A stretch of DNA of 39,059 nucleotides from NCBI GenBank assembly GCA_029948415.1, contig JAJIZT010000006.1:1-39059 (forward strand), written 5' to 3'. This DNA is from Cenarchaeum symbiont of Oopsacas minuta (lineage in GTDB: Archaea; Thermoproteota; Nitrososphaeria; Nitrososphaerales; Nitrosopumilaceae). Made by a program: the position numbers and the translations under genes. This document shows positions 26,763 to 35,205 of this stretch, piece after piece; the stretch's first letter is position 1; each line of letters begins with the position of its first letter. The notes under the pieces were generated by a model, which saw only the letters and a program-made list of their open reading frames with translations, did not search any database and was not told where the DNA came from.

Positions 26763-27207
26763 ATGAAGGATAGACGTCCAACATATAGTGAATTGGAAGA
26801 ATGCATGAGAGTTTTTACAGAAAAAACAAATGAAACAATAGCAAAATTGACAGATCAGAATGATGTATTGAATAAAAAAATTACACTTCTCCAGAATCGA
26901 CTCGCATATTACGAAAACCCCAACACTCTACACGCTCACTTGAATATCTAAAAGAAAAACGCAAGGCAAGAGAAAACGGCGAATCACCACCACCAAAAAA
27001 ATCAGGCGGCAGTCTAGGCCACAAAGGAACATCACGCAAACACTAGTACCGTAATTTATACCATGAAAAATACCAAATGCAGTTGTGGTGGCACCATGAA
27101 ATATTCATACACAAAAACACGTGACATTATGACCAGCAGTTGTAGAAGAGACGACATGAAATCCGCATGTGCGTATGTACAAACTGCAAACGCGTATAGT
27201 ATGGAGC
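26763..27207 (+). pseudogene. IS66-family transposase, N-terminal remnant
   Basis: The first frame (26763-26951) gives the leader coiled coil MKDRRPTYSELEECMRVFTE and LLQNRLAYYENPNT. After a frameshift near 26925 the sequence reads SLEYLKEKRKARENGESPPP, KKSGGSLGHKGTSRKH and a stop. A third frame gives MKNTKCSCGGTMKY and DDMKSACAYVQT, a decayed copy of the IS66 zinc-finger region. The DDE catalytic part is absent. The carboxyl piece of an IS66 transposase lies far away at 8870-9253; whether both derive from one family is not shown. Confidence 0.75.
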
Positions 27208-27232
27208 ATAAATCTTGGAATTCGCATTAACC

Positions 27233-27464
27233 TACTTAGTTGCATAACCTGCCTACATGCCATATAGACAAAACTCAATCCTAAACAAATAGATCACCCC
27301 ATGATTATGTCTATTCATGCAAACAAGCATGATTAGAACGCGTATCTGTTTGACTGTTGTTCTTATTTTGTACCGCATTGTTGGTTTTCATTTGATTATT
27401 GTACTCTAGTGACACATTTTTGCTAGTATGAGTATGTGGCGATCAAATGTTGTGCAACTAAGTA
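27233..27464 (+). mobile_element. IS5a-derived MITE (232 bp)
   Basis: The left about 75 bases match the left end of IS5a (TACTTAGTTGCATAACCTGCC onward) and the right about 130 bases match its right end (to GCAACTAAGTA), with some substitutions. The whole transposase gene is missing. This is an internally deleted derivative that intact IS5a transposase could still mobilise. No flanking direct repeat is visible. It marks the left edge of the phosphorothioation island. Confidence 0.85.
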
Positions 27465-27526
27465 CATAAAATACATTGCTAATGTGACTAGATCCGAATA
27501 TATTCTATCAATTACCTGTGTTAGGA

Positions 27527-27537
27527 TATTTAATAAA
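27527..27537 (+). promoter_or_regulatory. TATA-like box for the PLD-helicase gene
   Basis: TATTTAATAAA predicts transcription from about 27557, which would favour the ATG at 27555 (leaderless) or 27561 over the ATG at 27540. Confidence 0.4.
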
Positions 27538-27539
27538 TA

Positions 27540-29759
27540 ATGTATCTCATAATTATGAATATGGTGCTAAATGATTTCCTGAAAAAGAAAGCATGGGATT
27601 CTGGTTCTGATGATATTCTAGAAAATTTTTACAAACCTGCCTTGTTGTATACTAAAAGATATCGTCGACTCACAGGTTTTTTTTCATCTGGTGTATTTTT
27701 AGTAGCTCTCAGAGAATCATTGGATTTTATAAAAAATGGTGGCATTATCCAAATGGTAACATCTACAAAATTTTCACCAAATGATCTCAATATGATGACT
27801 GATGCTATTACTGGAAAAAATGAACAAAATTTTAACCCTTCAGAAATTCTTACCAAGATAGCCCAAAATGAATTCAATGATTCTACAGAACTCCTAAAAA
27901 ATTGTGCTGCTATACTAGGTTATATGTTACATAACAAGGTGGAAGGTGAATCTCAATTACAAATTAAAATTGCAATTCCAAATGAGAGCAATTCAATATT
28001 TCATCAAAAAATAGGCATATTGGATCTAAAATCTGGCGATCGAGTGAGCTTTTCAGGTTCTGTCAATGAAACAGCCAAAGGATGGAAAGAAAACATAGAG
28101 GAATTCAAAGTATTTCATTCTTCTAATTCTATAACCCATGAATGGTTTGAACATGATTGCAAAACATTTGATAGATACTGGAATAACAACGCACCAAAAA
28201 CCACTGTAATCGATTTACCTGAAGCAATCAACCACCATTTGATCAAAAAAAGAGTAGAAACAAAAGAAGAATTTGAAATTGTCGTAGAAAGCATTCGTAA
28301 GATCTTGGATGAAATTGATGATGGCGCTGATGGTTTGAACACTTTATTTTCTTTGTATCCTGAACAAAATAATGCCATAGATCTGTGGGCTAAAAATAAC
28401 TATCAAGGAATATTGGAAATGGCTACAGGAACAGGTAAAACACTTACTTCTATTGGTTGCATACATAGATTACTGCAGGAACAAAATCGTATGGCGATTA
28501 TAGTGGCCTGTCCATATACACATCTAATTGAACAGTGGGATTCAAGTCTTCATAAATGGAACAAAACACTTCCCAACAAGGAGATCCCAGTATCATTAAA
28601 AATTAATGCTTATGGTGATAGTGGTTCTGATTGGAAAAATGATCTAGATATAGCATGCGATAAATTCAATCGTAAGAGTCTCAGTGAAAGAAAATATACT
28701 CATAACAGAATGATGATCTATACCACGCACCAAACTGCATCTGATAGTGAATTCTTAGCCAGGATTAAGAAACTAAACGGTAGTGTACTGTTAATTGTTG
28801 ATGAAGTTCATAATATCGGAGCTCCAAAATTCTCTAACGCATTAGTAGAAAACTATGAATATCGTTTAGGTCTTAGTGCTACACCTACAAGGCATTTTGA
28901 TGTATTAGGTTCACAAATAATATTAAAATATTTCACTAAAGTTGTTTTCTCATTCTCTATCGGTGATGCTATATCAAAAAAACGTCTATCTGAATATGAT
29001 TACATACCGCATTACGTGGATCTTAACGATGATGAAAAACTCGAATATCAAGAACTGACTAAAAAAATTGCTAGATCATATTATAGTAAAAAAAAATTAG
29101 ACGATGCTGCTGAAGAAGAATACGGCAGTCGTTTTGAAATTGAACGATCAAAAAAAATCACCAAAGCTAGTAACAAATATGATGCCTTGGAAAGAATATT
29201 AGAAACTGAGAATATAAAATATGCATTAATTTACTGTCATGATCAAGAACAAATGCATAAAGTTAACACGATGTTGGTTTCAAGAAATATCAAAAGCAGT
29301 AAAATAACTTGGGAAGATCCAACAGAAGATCGTTTACAAAAAATAAGTCTGTTGACTACGGAACGATATGATTGTATCACCGCAGTTCGATGTCTTGATG
29401 AAGGTGTGGATATACCATATGCTAGTTTGGCCATAATTATGGCTAGCTCGGGAAATCCACGTCAATACATACAAAGGCGTGGAAGAGTTTTGAGAAAAAA
29501 TCCTGATGGCGTGGCAGTTAAATCTAGAATCCATGACATACTTGTTAAAACTATTACTGATGTTGATGGATCAAAAATTCTGCCATTTGAAAGAAAACTT
29601 GTGGCAAAAGAGCTTCTAAGACATAAAGAATTTGCACAAAATGCGGCAAACAAAGATGAAGCTATAGCCAAAATAAGCAAAGTTGCAAAAGAGTATGGAA
29701 TTGATCTAGAGTTACTGTCAGAAGATTACATACTGAACAATCTTACTAAACCGCGTTAA
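27540..29759 (+). CDS. Dnd-associated PLD-nuclease/SF2-helicase fusion (putative interference effector)
   Basis: The protein has up to 739 residues. The amino part is a phospholipase-D-type nuclease domain: HQKIGILD at 155-162 is a perfect His-x-Lys-x4-Asp motif, followed by FSGSVNETAKGW. An SF2 helicase follows: ATGTGKT at 295-301 (Walker A), DEVH at 421-424, GLSATPTR (motif III region) and QRRGR at 645-649 (motif VI). Such enzymes translocate on DNA and cleave or remodel it, and similar proteins are linked to dnd loci as restriction-type components. A single HKD motif implies dimerisation or non-nuclease use. The gene faces the other three genes of the module, ending with a four-base overlap. 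ATG 27555 or 27561 may be the true start. I assign no Pbe or Dpt letter. Confidence 0.8.
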   Translation: MYLIIMNMVLNDFLKKKAWDSGSDDILENFYKPALLYTKRYRRLTGFFSSGVFLVALRESLDFIKNGGIIQMVTSTKFSPNDLNMMTDAITGKNEQNFNPSEILTKIAQNEFNDSTELLKNCAAILGYMLHNKVEGESQLQIKIAIPNESNSIFHQKIGILDLKSGDRVSFSGSVNETAKGWKENIEEFKVFHSSNSITHEWFEHDCKTFDRYWNNNAPKTTVIDLPEAINHHLIKKRVETKEEFEIVVESIRKILDEIDDGADGLNTLFSLYPEQNNAIDLWAKNNYQGILEMATGTGKTLTSIGCIHRLLQEQNRMAIIVACPYTHLIEQWDSSLHKWNKTLPNKEIPVSLKINAYGDSGSDWKNDLDIACDKFNRKSLSERKYTHNRMMIYTTHQTASDSEFLARIKKLNGSVLLIVDEVHNIGAPKFSNALVENYEYRLGLSATPTRHFDVLGSQIILKYFTKVVFSFSIGDAISKKRLSEYDYIPHYVDLNDDEKLEYQELTKKIARSYYSKKKLDDAAEEEYGSRFEIERSKKITKASNKYDALERILETENIKYALIYCHDQEQMHKVNTMLVSRNIKSSKITWEDPTEDRLQKISLLTTERYDCITAVRCLDEGVDIPYASLAIIMASSGNPRQYIQRRGRVLRKNPDGVAVKSRIHDILVKTITDVDGSKILPFERKLVAKELLRHKEFAQNAANKDEAIAKISKVAKEYGIDLELLSEDYILNNLTKPR

Positions 29760-30169
29760 CATTTTTCTGCAATCATGTCTTCTAGGATCTGAGCGCGATT
29801 AGCAGTAGAACCTTTAATTTTTTTATAAATTTCAGAAAATCCTGCATTGGCATATTCTGCACATATTTTGACAATTTTGTTACTATCTTTTACAATTTTG
29901 ACATTTCTTTCTTCATGTATCGCAAGTGTTCTCATCATATGTCTCATTTGTGTATCAAAACCTCTTGGAGGGAGTTTTTTATCTCTACCTTCTATTGGTT
30001 TACGAGGTAGTTTGTTAGCATAAGCATATGACATTGCAAAAATGAATATTTCTGCCAAATCATATCCCTTAAACGGTGACCAGTCTTCAGTATTAAGTTT
30101 ATGATATTCTTCAGAATGATTTTCATCATATGGTATTGTAGGAAATTTAATTTCTAGATCTGATGACAT
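29756..30169 (-). CDS. Dnd system-associated protein 4-like (dnd_assoc_4)
   Basis: The 137-residue, probably all-helical protein has a core GYDLAEIFIFAMSYAYANKL followed by PRKPIEGRDKKLPPRGF, then a helical tail with MRTLAIHEERNVKI. The phenylalanine-rich helix followed by a proline and basic loop resembles the small 'dnd system-associated protein 4' family; this is from memory of the pattern and not from a search. It lies two bases after the stop of the SMC-type ATPase, in the same operon, and its end overlaps the helicase end on the opposite strand by four bases. Function in the family is not known. A structural partner of the ATPase is a reasonable inference. Confidence 0.6.
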   Translation of the reverse strand: MSSDLEIKFPTIPYDENHSEEYHKLNTEDWSPFKGYDLAEIFIFAMSYAYANKLPRKPIEGRDKKLPPRGFDTQMRHMMRTLAIHEERNVKIVKDSNKIVKICAEYANAGFSEIYKKIKGSTANRAQILEDMIAEKC

Positions 30170-30170
30170 T

Positions 30171-32324
30171 TTAGTTATGCTCCTCTATGGTCGAAATGGG
30201 TTTGATTGTGGATGTTCTATTTTTAGTATCATATCTTATTCTATATTCTGTTGTCTTGACATTTTCATTTAATAGCTCTTTCATGGTCTTCCCATTTTTT
30301 TCACCTTTGTTAACTTGTGCCATATACTCTGTATCTGTAGCAAGTAATATTATCTGAGATTCTTCTAAAAACCCTGGTAGTTTTTTGCCTAAAAGTTCTC
30401 TAGGCGTAGATGATACCCTTCCAAGTGGCGTGTCTATTATCAGTGGAAACAGATAGCCAGTAACTTTACGTAATGCTGCAATGAATGATAGAGCCATAAA
30501 CAGTCTTTCTCCTGCAGATAATGATCCTGTGACATCCCATCTATCTGTCTTTAATAATCTGAGATTAAAATTCTCATTTATGGTTATTCTATCAAAATCA
30601 TCTTTATACATTATTTGTTTAAAATATTCGGTCATGGTATTTTGAATTTTCTCTCTTAGATCTTCTTCTAGTGATATTACCATCCCATCTATTGTTGTCT
30701 TTGTATCTTCCCATATTTTTCTATTATGCTGAAAAATTCTTGTACGTTTATCTCTGACATTGAGTTTGCTTCTACTGTGTTGCATGTTTCTAAGTTCATT
30801 TTTTTTGTATTTTATTTCATATTCTAGATTACCAATTTCTCTATTAATATTTTCTTGAGTTTTTCTTAAATTATCTCGTTTAACAAGTAGTTCCACATGA
30901 TCATTATTTCCAGTTTTTTCCATTTTACTTCTAATCAATTTGAGTCTTTTTTGTGCATTTTTGTATGATTCATTTGAAGTTTCGTATTTGTCTCGTGCAT
31001 CATCAATGTCTTTCAATACGTTGCCATAATTTTCAAGCGCATTTTTATTTTCAAATCTTATGTTTAACGCGATATCGACATCTACATCATTCGACAATCT
31101 ATCTCTCATATTTTCTATATTTTTACGTGCTTTATGATTAATATGTAAATCATTTCCACACAGGCATTTGCCAACTGTTAGTAGATCGTCTGCAAATATT
31201 CTCTTTATTTTGTTTGGAAGTCCGCCTCTATCTTCCTCTTTTGATATCATGTCGATTGCATCCGATATTGCATCTTTTAGAAAAATAATTGGACCTTTTT
31301 TTACTAAATTCTGCACGCGTTCACATTCTTGATTCGTGTTGGTTTTGAGCATATAATCTATCTCACTTTCTTGTTCCTTTTCGTCCTGAGACAGCTTTTG
31401 CATGCTCTCTGCACCGATATTCTCTATCTCTTGTTGTGTTTCATTATATTCCTGAGTAATGTTCTCACTGTCTGTTTTTAGATCTTTCAACCGAGCTTCA
31501 CCAGATGCCACATAACATTTCCCACCATCATTTTCATTCCATCGTAAATCATGACTGTAGCGTATTGTTCCATCATCATTACGTGACTCTAAATGATTCT
31601 CAATATTTCGTATCTGTTTATTTAATTCCTCTATTTCTTCACTTAATCCTTTTGGGTTTTTTCTAACAATGTCTTTTATATTTTCTGCCACTTCTCCAAG
31701 CAAATCCACTTGTGCTATTTGATGTACGCCTTTTTTTATTTCTTCAAATTTATCAAAAAGGTTTTCTAGAAATTCTCCATCCAATATAAAAAAACGTGAA
31801 AGATTTTCTGGTAATATTTCCATTATGTGTGCATCAAAATTAAGATTACCTGGTTTATACGCACTATTCCCATCAAGCATATCAAATTCTCGTTTTATGT
31901 TAAATACCTCCAATCCTTTTGGTATGAGTAAACCGTTTTGATCATCAAGAGTGTAAACACTTGATCCATCAACATCTCTTTCTTCTAGACCATGTTTTGT
32001 GGCCTTTAATGTTCTTCTTATGACATAGCGACTCTCATTTTTTTTCATCATTAATTCTACCATTACTTCACATGTACTTTCTAAAGGTGCTTCTTCAAGA
32101 TGCTTGGTATTAATTATAGGTAAACTGGCAGATTTTCTTGTATGTGGTTCTTTGCCATACATGCACCAATTTATTGCATTAAGCAAATTTGATTTACCCT
32201 CTCCATTTTCTCCAAGAAAAACTGTAAATCCTTTATCTCTCTCGATCATGTTGACCGTTACTTGATCATAATACTGTCTGTAATTTTTCAGTTTAATCGA
32301 CGTGATCTCATACTCGTCACTCAT
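30171..32324 (-). CDS. DndD-like SMC/Rad50-type ATPase of the interference module
   Basis: From ATG 32324 the product has 717 residues. It begins with an ABC-type head (IKLKNYRQYYDQVTV; Walker A GENGEGKS at 38-45), has long coiled-coil arms (about residues 200-560), and finishes the head with LSAGERLFMALSF (signature, near 602) and LFPLIIDTPLGR (Walker B, Asp631) and LLATDTEY. Near the middle (C387-x-C389, KCLCGND) is a cysteine pair where Rad50 has a zinc hook. It is related to DndD but separate from the dndD gene in the same island. A longer start at 32393 is possible; 32324 is preferred because the family begins there and it overlaps the 70-residue gene by eight bases. The role is probably sensing or moving on invading DNA with the PLD-helicase. 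Confidence 0.82.
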   Translation of the reverse strand: MSDEYEITSIKLKNYRQYYDQVTVNMIERDKGFTVFLGENGEGKSNLLNAINWCMYGKEPHTRKSASLPIINTKHLEEAPLESTCEVMVELMMKKNESRYVIRRTLKATKHGLEERDVDGSSVYTLDDQNGLLIPKGLEVFNIKREFDMLDGNSAYKPGNLNFDAHIMEILPENLSRFFILDGEFLENLFDKFEEIKKGVHQIAQVDLLGEVAENIKDIVRKNPKGLSEEIEELNKQIRNIENHLESRNDDGTIRYSHDLRWNENDGGKCYVASGEARLKDLKTDSENITQEYNETQQEIENIGAESMQKLSQDEKEQESEIDYMLKTNTNQECERVQNLVKKGPIIFLKDAISDAIDMISKEEDRGGLPNKIKRIFADDLLTVGKCLCGNDLHINHKARKNIENMRDRLSNDVDVDIALNIRFENKNALENYGNVLKDIDDARDKYETSNESYKNAQKRLKLIRSKMEKTGNNDHVELLVKRDNLRKTQENINREIGNLEYEIKYKKNELRNMQHSRSKLNVRDKRTRIFQHNRKIWEDTKTTIDGMVISLEEDLREKIQNTMTEYFKQIMYKDDFDRITINENFNLRLLKTDRWDVTGSLSAGERLFMALSFIAALRKVTGYLFPLIIDTPLGRVSSTPRELLGKKLPGFLEESQIILLATDTEYMAQVNKGEKNGKTMKELLNENVKTTEYRIRYDTKNRTSTIKPISTIEEHN

Positions 32325-32529
32325 TATGATCATCTTCCTGGAATGGGTAATATTCATCAAGTAAGCGTGGGTACCTTTCCTTATACGGTGCAACTTTATT
32401 TAAAGTACTCCATTGGATCTGAACGTCTATTAATTTTTTGATAAAGTCTTCCTCATTTTTGTCCTTTGCTATCTCGTGGATTTTGTTCAAAACAAGATCA
32501 TTGATTTTATAGCCTCCCGTATTACTCAT
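32317..32529 (-). CDS. 70-residue protein, first gene of the interference operon
   Basis: No family recognised. The sequence starts MSNTGGYKINDLVLNKIHEI and is helical and charged, with a WSTLNKVAPYKERYPRLLDE stretch and an acidic tail (FQEDDHNE). It overlaps the ATPase start by eight bases, so translation is likely coupled. A TATA-like box 26 bases before its ATG makes it the leaderless first gene of a three-gene minus-strand operon, divergent from dndB. In gene order it would count as one of four components of a Pbe-like module. Confidence 0.6.
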   Translation of the reverse strand: MSNTGGYKINDLVLNKIHEIAKDKNEEDFIKKLIDVQIQWSTLNKVAPYKERYPRLLDEYYPFQEDDHNE

Positions 32530-32550
32530 GATGGTTAATTATATTATTAC

Positions 32551-32558
32551 GATAAATA
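32551..32558 (-). promoter_or_regulatory. TATA-like box for the minus-strand interference operon
   Basis: TATTTATC on the minus strand is centred 26 bases ahead of the ATG at 32529. Confidence 0.55.
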
Positions 32559-32597
32559 GCCTTTCAATCATGTTATTTTCACTTCATTAATTTATAG

Positions 32598-32607
32598 TAT
32601 ATAAATA
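32598..32607 (+). promoter_or_regulatory. Strong TATA box upstream of dndB
   Basis: TATATAAATA is an excellent archaeal TATA element. It predicts transcription from about 32628, nearly 200 bases before dndB, through the inverted repeat at 32684-32764. A weaker TTAAAG at 32784-32789 is placed for a near-leaderless dndB transcript, so there may be two promoters, or a separate small RNA. Confidence 0.5.
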
Positions 32608-32675
32608 AAAAACAACGTTTTCTAAACAAAAATATACTTCCAAACGATAAAACAATACGTATGACCATCGCTAAT

Positions 32676-32780
32676 ATTCACTCGTATGAGGTCACGTCCC
32701 TGCCTATAATTATCAAGAAAGTTCTGCATTTCCGCACAAAAATACGGAATAGCTGACCTCATACATTCACTCATTTGAGG
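32676..32780. repeat. Direct and inverted repeats in the dndB upstream region
   Basis: GTATGAGGTCA (32684-32694) is the exact complement of TGACCTCATAC (32754-32764). In addition, the 16 bases at 32676-32691 (ATTCACTCGTATGAGG) recur with two changes at 32765-32780. A short TTCCG/CGGAA pair lies within the loop (about 32730-32750). The arrangement could fold as a long stem in RNA or serve as operator sites, for example for DndB, which represses dnd genes in bacteria. Confidence 0.6.
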
Positions 32781-32815
32781 CAGTTAAAGGCAATCAGGCC
32801 AAAAATGACTTTTAC

Positions 32816-33793
32816 GTGGCAATGTGTACGCTCAAATCTGTAGCCAAATTGTTCTCGTTTTATGATCCGAGCACACCTGCAGAATCTAGAGCACAGAGAA
32901 CTCTAAGAAAATCTAGAATACCTCGTATCAGGGATTACATGATAGATAATCCTAAAGATTACATTTTTTCATCACTGACAGTATCAGTTGGCGGTAAGAT
33001 AAATTTTCATTCTTCATCAATTAGCAAATCTAGCAATCTTGGCACTATCTCAATATCCCAAGATGCATCAATTCTGATAAATGATGGACAGCATAGAGTT
33101 GCAGCAATACAAAAAGCAATAGAAGAGATGCCAGAACTTGGTATGGATACAATATCTGTAGTTTTTTTTGAAGATATCGGTCTGAAGAGAAGCCAACAAA
33201 TGTTTTCTGATCTAAATAAAAATGCGGTAAAACCTACCAAATCATTGGGTGTATTATATGATAACCGGAACCCATTCTCTTCCTTTATAGTTAAAATGAT
33301 CAAAAATGTCTCAATATTTCATAATTTAACTGAACTAGAAAAAACAACGATATCAAATCGTTCAAAATGTGTTTTCACACTTAATGGAATATCTGAATCA
33401 ACAAAAATTATTCTTGGTAAATCAAAAATACTTACCAAAGAAGAACAAACTTTAGTTACAGATTACTGGAATGAAGTAACTAAAAATATGGTAGATTGGA
33501 ATCTTCTTATCACAAAAAAAGTTACTGCTACAGAGCTACGAAAAGACTATGTCCATGCTAGTACTAATATGTTACAAGCTCTAGGATTAGCAGGACGAGT
33601 TTTACTTGATGAGTTTCCAAAAAATTGGAAGCGAAAACTTGTTGGACTTTCAAGAATAGATTGGAACAGAACAAACGATCTTTGGGAAGGTAAATTTGTC
33701 CTACACGGCAAGATGATAAAGAATCGAGCTGGTATAATTAGTGCCGCAAACATTATTCTTAAAGAATGTGATGCAAAGAGGAGGGCAAAATAA
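32816..33793 (+). CDS. dndB: DndB, DGQHR-domain regulator of DNA phosphorothioation
   Basis: The 325-residue protein carries the DGQHR motif at 90-94 (LINDGQHRVAAIQKA), followed by VVFFEDIGLKRSQQMFSDLN and NAVKPTKSLGVLYDNRNPF, all typical of the DndB/DGQHR family. In bacteria DndB is not needed for sulfur insertion but adjusts the level and site use of modification and represses dnd transcription. The start may be GTG at 32816 or ATG at 32822, six bases apart. The stop TAA overlaps the dndC ATG by one base (TAATG), so it is the first gene of the B-C-D-E-A operon. The repeats at 32676-32780 lie directly upstream. Confidence 0.88.
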   Translation: MAMCTLKSVAKLFSFYDPSTPAESRAQRTLRKSRIPRIRDYMIDNPKDYIFSSLTVSVGGKINFHSSSISKSSNLGTISISQDASILINDGQHRVAAIQKAIEEMPELGMDTISVVFFEDIGLKRSQQMFSDLNKNAVKPTKSLGVLYDNRNPFSSFIVKMIKNVSIFHNLTELEKTTISNRSKCVFTLNGISESTKIILGKSKILTKEEQTLVTDYWNEVTKNMVDWNLLITKKVTATELRKDYVHASTNMLQALGLAGRVLLDEFPKNWKRKLVGLSRIDWNRTNDLWEGKFVLHGKMIKNRAGIISAANIILKECDAKRRAK

Positions 33794-35205
33794 TGGACTC
33801 ATTTTTTAAGGATCATTCCATGGATGATCTGTTATCTGAAATACAGATGGTATATTTGGCAGACAATAGACCATGGATTCTAGGCTTTAGTGGCGGCAAA
33901 GATTCAACATGCATGATACAGATAATTTGGAAAGCAATGTCTCAACTTCCAAAGAAGAAAAGATCAAAGGAAATATTCATCATATCATCTGACACTCTTG
34001 TAGAGTCACCAAAGATCGTTGAAACTGTAATGAGTACTTTACAAAAGATGGAAAAAAGTGCCAAGGAAAATGATCTTCCAATAAAGACCAACTTGGTCAG
34101 ACCAAAAATTGATGACACGTTTTGGGTCTGTTTATTAGGAAAAGGATATCCTGCCCCTTCAACAACCTTTCGATGGTGCACAGACAGATTAAAGATAAAA
34201 AGTGCAAACAAATTCATCGAGGAGCGCGTCTCTGAATACGGGGAAGTAATAATGGCACTAGGATCTAGAAAAGCTGAAAGTAGCACTAGAGCTCAGGTGA
34301 TCAATGCACATCATATAGAAGGATCCCATCTATCTCATCACAGTACACTTCCACAAGCATTCATCTATCCACCACTACAGGATTTTACTACCGAAGATGT
34401 TTGGAACTATCTACTAAAAAACAAGTTAACTCCATGGGGTACAAACAATCGAGATTTACTTTCCATGTACCAAGATGCAAATGCTGCTGAATGTCCACTA
34501 GTCGTTGACACTAATACATCATCATGTGGAAATAGCAGATTCGGATGTTGGGTGTGCACAGTAGTTGAAAGAGATCGTTCAATGGAAAATCTTATAGATA
34601 GTGGCGAATTATGGATGGAACCTCTTTTAGAACTACGACAAATGCTAAAAGACACACAAGATCCAGAAAAGAAGAAAGAAGTTCGCGATTTAAAACACCG
34701 TAACGGTAACGTTGTTTTTTGGCATGATCGACTTACCATGGGGCCATACAAGTTTGAATTTTGTAAAAAAGTACTTGTATCTTTGCTCGAGGCACAGAAT
34801 GCTGTACGAAAAAATGGTCCAGATCCAAATATCGATCTTATAACTGAAGAAGAACTTCATGAGATCCAGCGAATTTGGAGAATAGAAAGAGGAGATTGGA
34901 AAAATTCTGTATATGAAATATATCGTGAAATCACAGACAAATCAATATCTTCCAACATGGATGATATGGGAACATTTGGAGTCATAGAACAAGAAGAACT
35001 TGAAAGAGCTTGTAAAGACAATGGTGTTCCATCATTGTTGATTGCTAGAGCACTTAATGCAGAATTTGAAACACAAGGTGCATCACATAGGCAAAAAATA
35101 CATCCTAAACTGGAAAAATTGTTATCAGAAGAGTGGGGAGATATGAAAAAGGCAGTAGATGTTGAAAGAAAACGAAAGAAACAGATGGAAGAGGTGCGAA
35201 TCTGA
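33793..35205 (+). CDS. dndC: DndC, PAPS-reductase-like sulfurtransferase
   Basis: The 470-residue enzyme activates the DNA backbone or transfers sulfur during phosphorothioation. It has the ATP-pyrophosphatase P-loop SGGKDS at 33-38, ISSDTLVESPKIVE, TTFRWCTDRLK (PAPS-reductase-like cysteine) and a later cysteine set: AECPL and C245-x6-C252-x2-C255 in SSCGNSRFGCWVC, which binds an Fe-S cluster in characterised DndC. A helical carboxyl extension (about 310-470) is usual for the family. It overlaps dndB by one base and dndD by one base (TGATG), indicating strict co-translation. Length and motifs are complete, so activity is expected. Confidence 0.93.
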   Translation: MDSFFKDHSMDDLLSEIQMVYLADNRPWILGFSGGKDSTCMIQIIWKAMSQLPKKKRSKEIFIISSDTLVESPKIVETVMSTLQKMEKSAKENDLPIKTNLVRPKIDDTFWVCLLGKGYPAPSTTFRWCTDRLKIKSANKFIEERVSEYGEVIMALGSRKAESSTRAQVINAHHIEGSHLSHHSTLPQAFIYPPLQDFTTEDVWNYLLKNKLTPWGTNNRDLLSMYQDANAAECPLVVDTNTSSCGNSRFGCWVCTVVERDRSMENLIDSGELWMEPLLELRQMLKDTQDPEKKKEVRDLKHRNGNVVFWHDRLTMGPYKFEFCKKVLVSLLEAQNAVRKNGPDPNIDLITEEELHEIQRIWRIERGDWKNSVYEIYREITDKSISSNMDDMGTFGVIEQEELERACKDNGVPSLLIARALNAEFETQGASHRQKIHPKLEKLLSEEWGDMKKAVDVERKRKKQMEEVRI

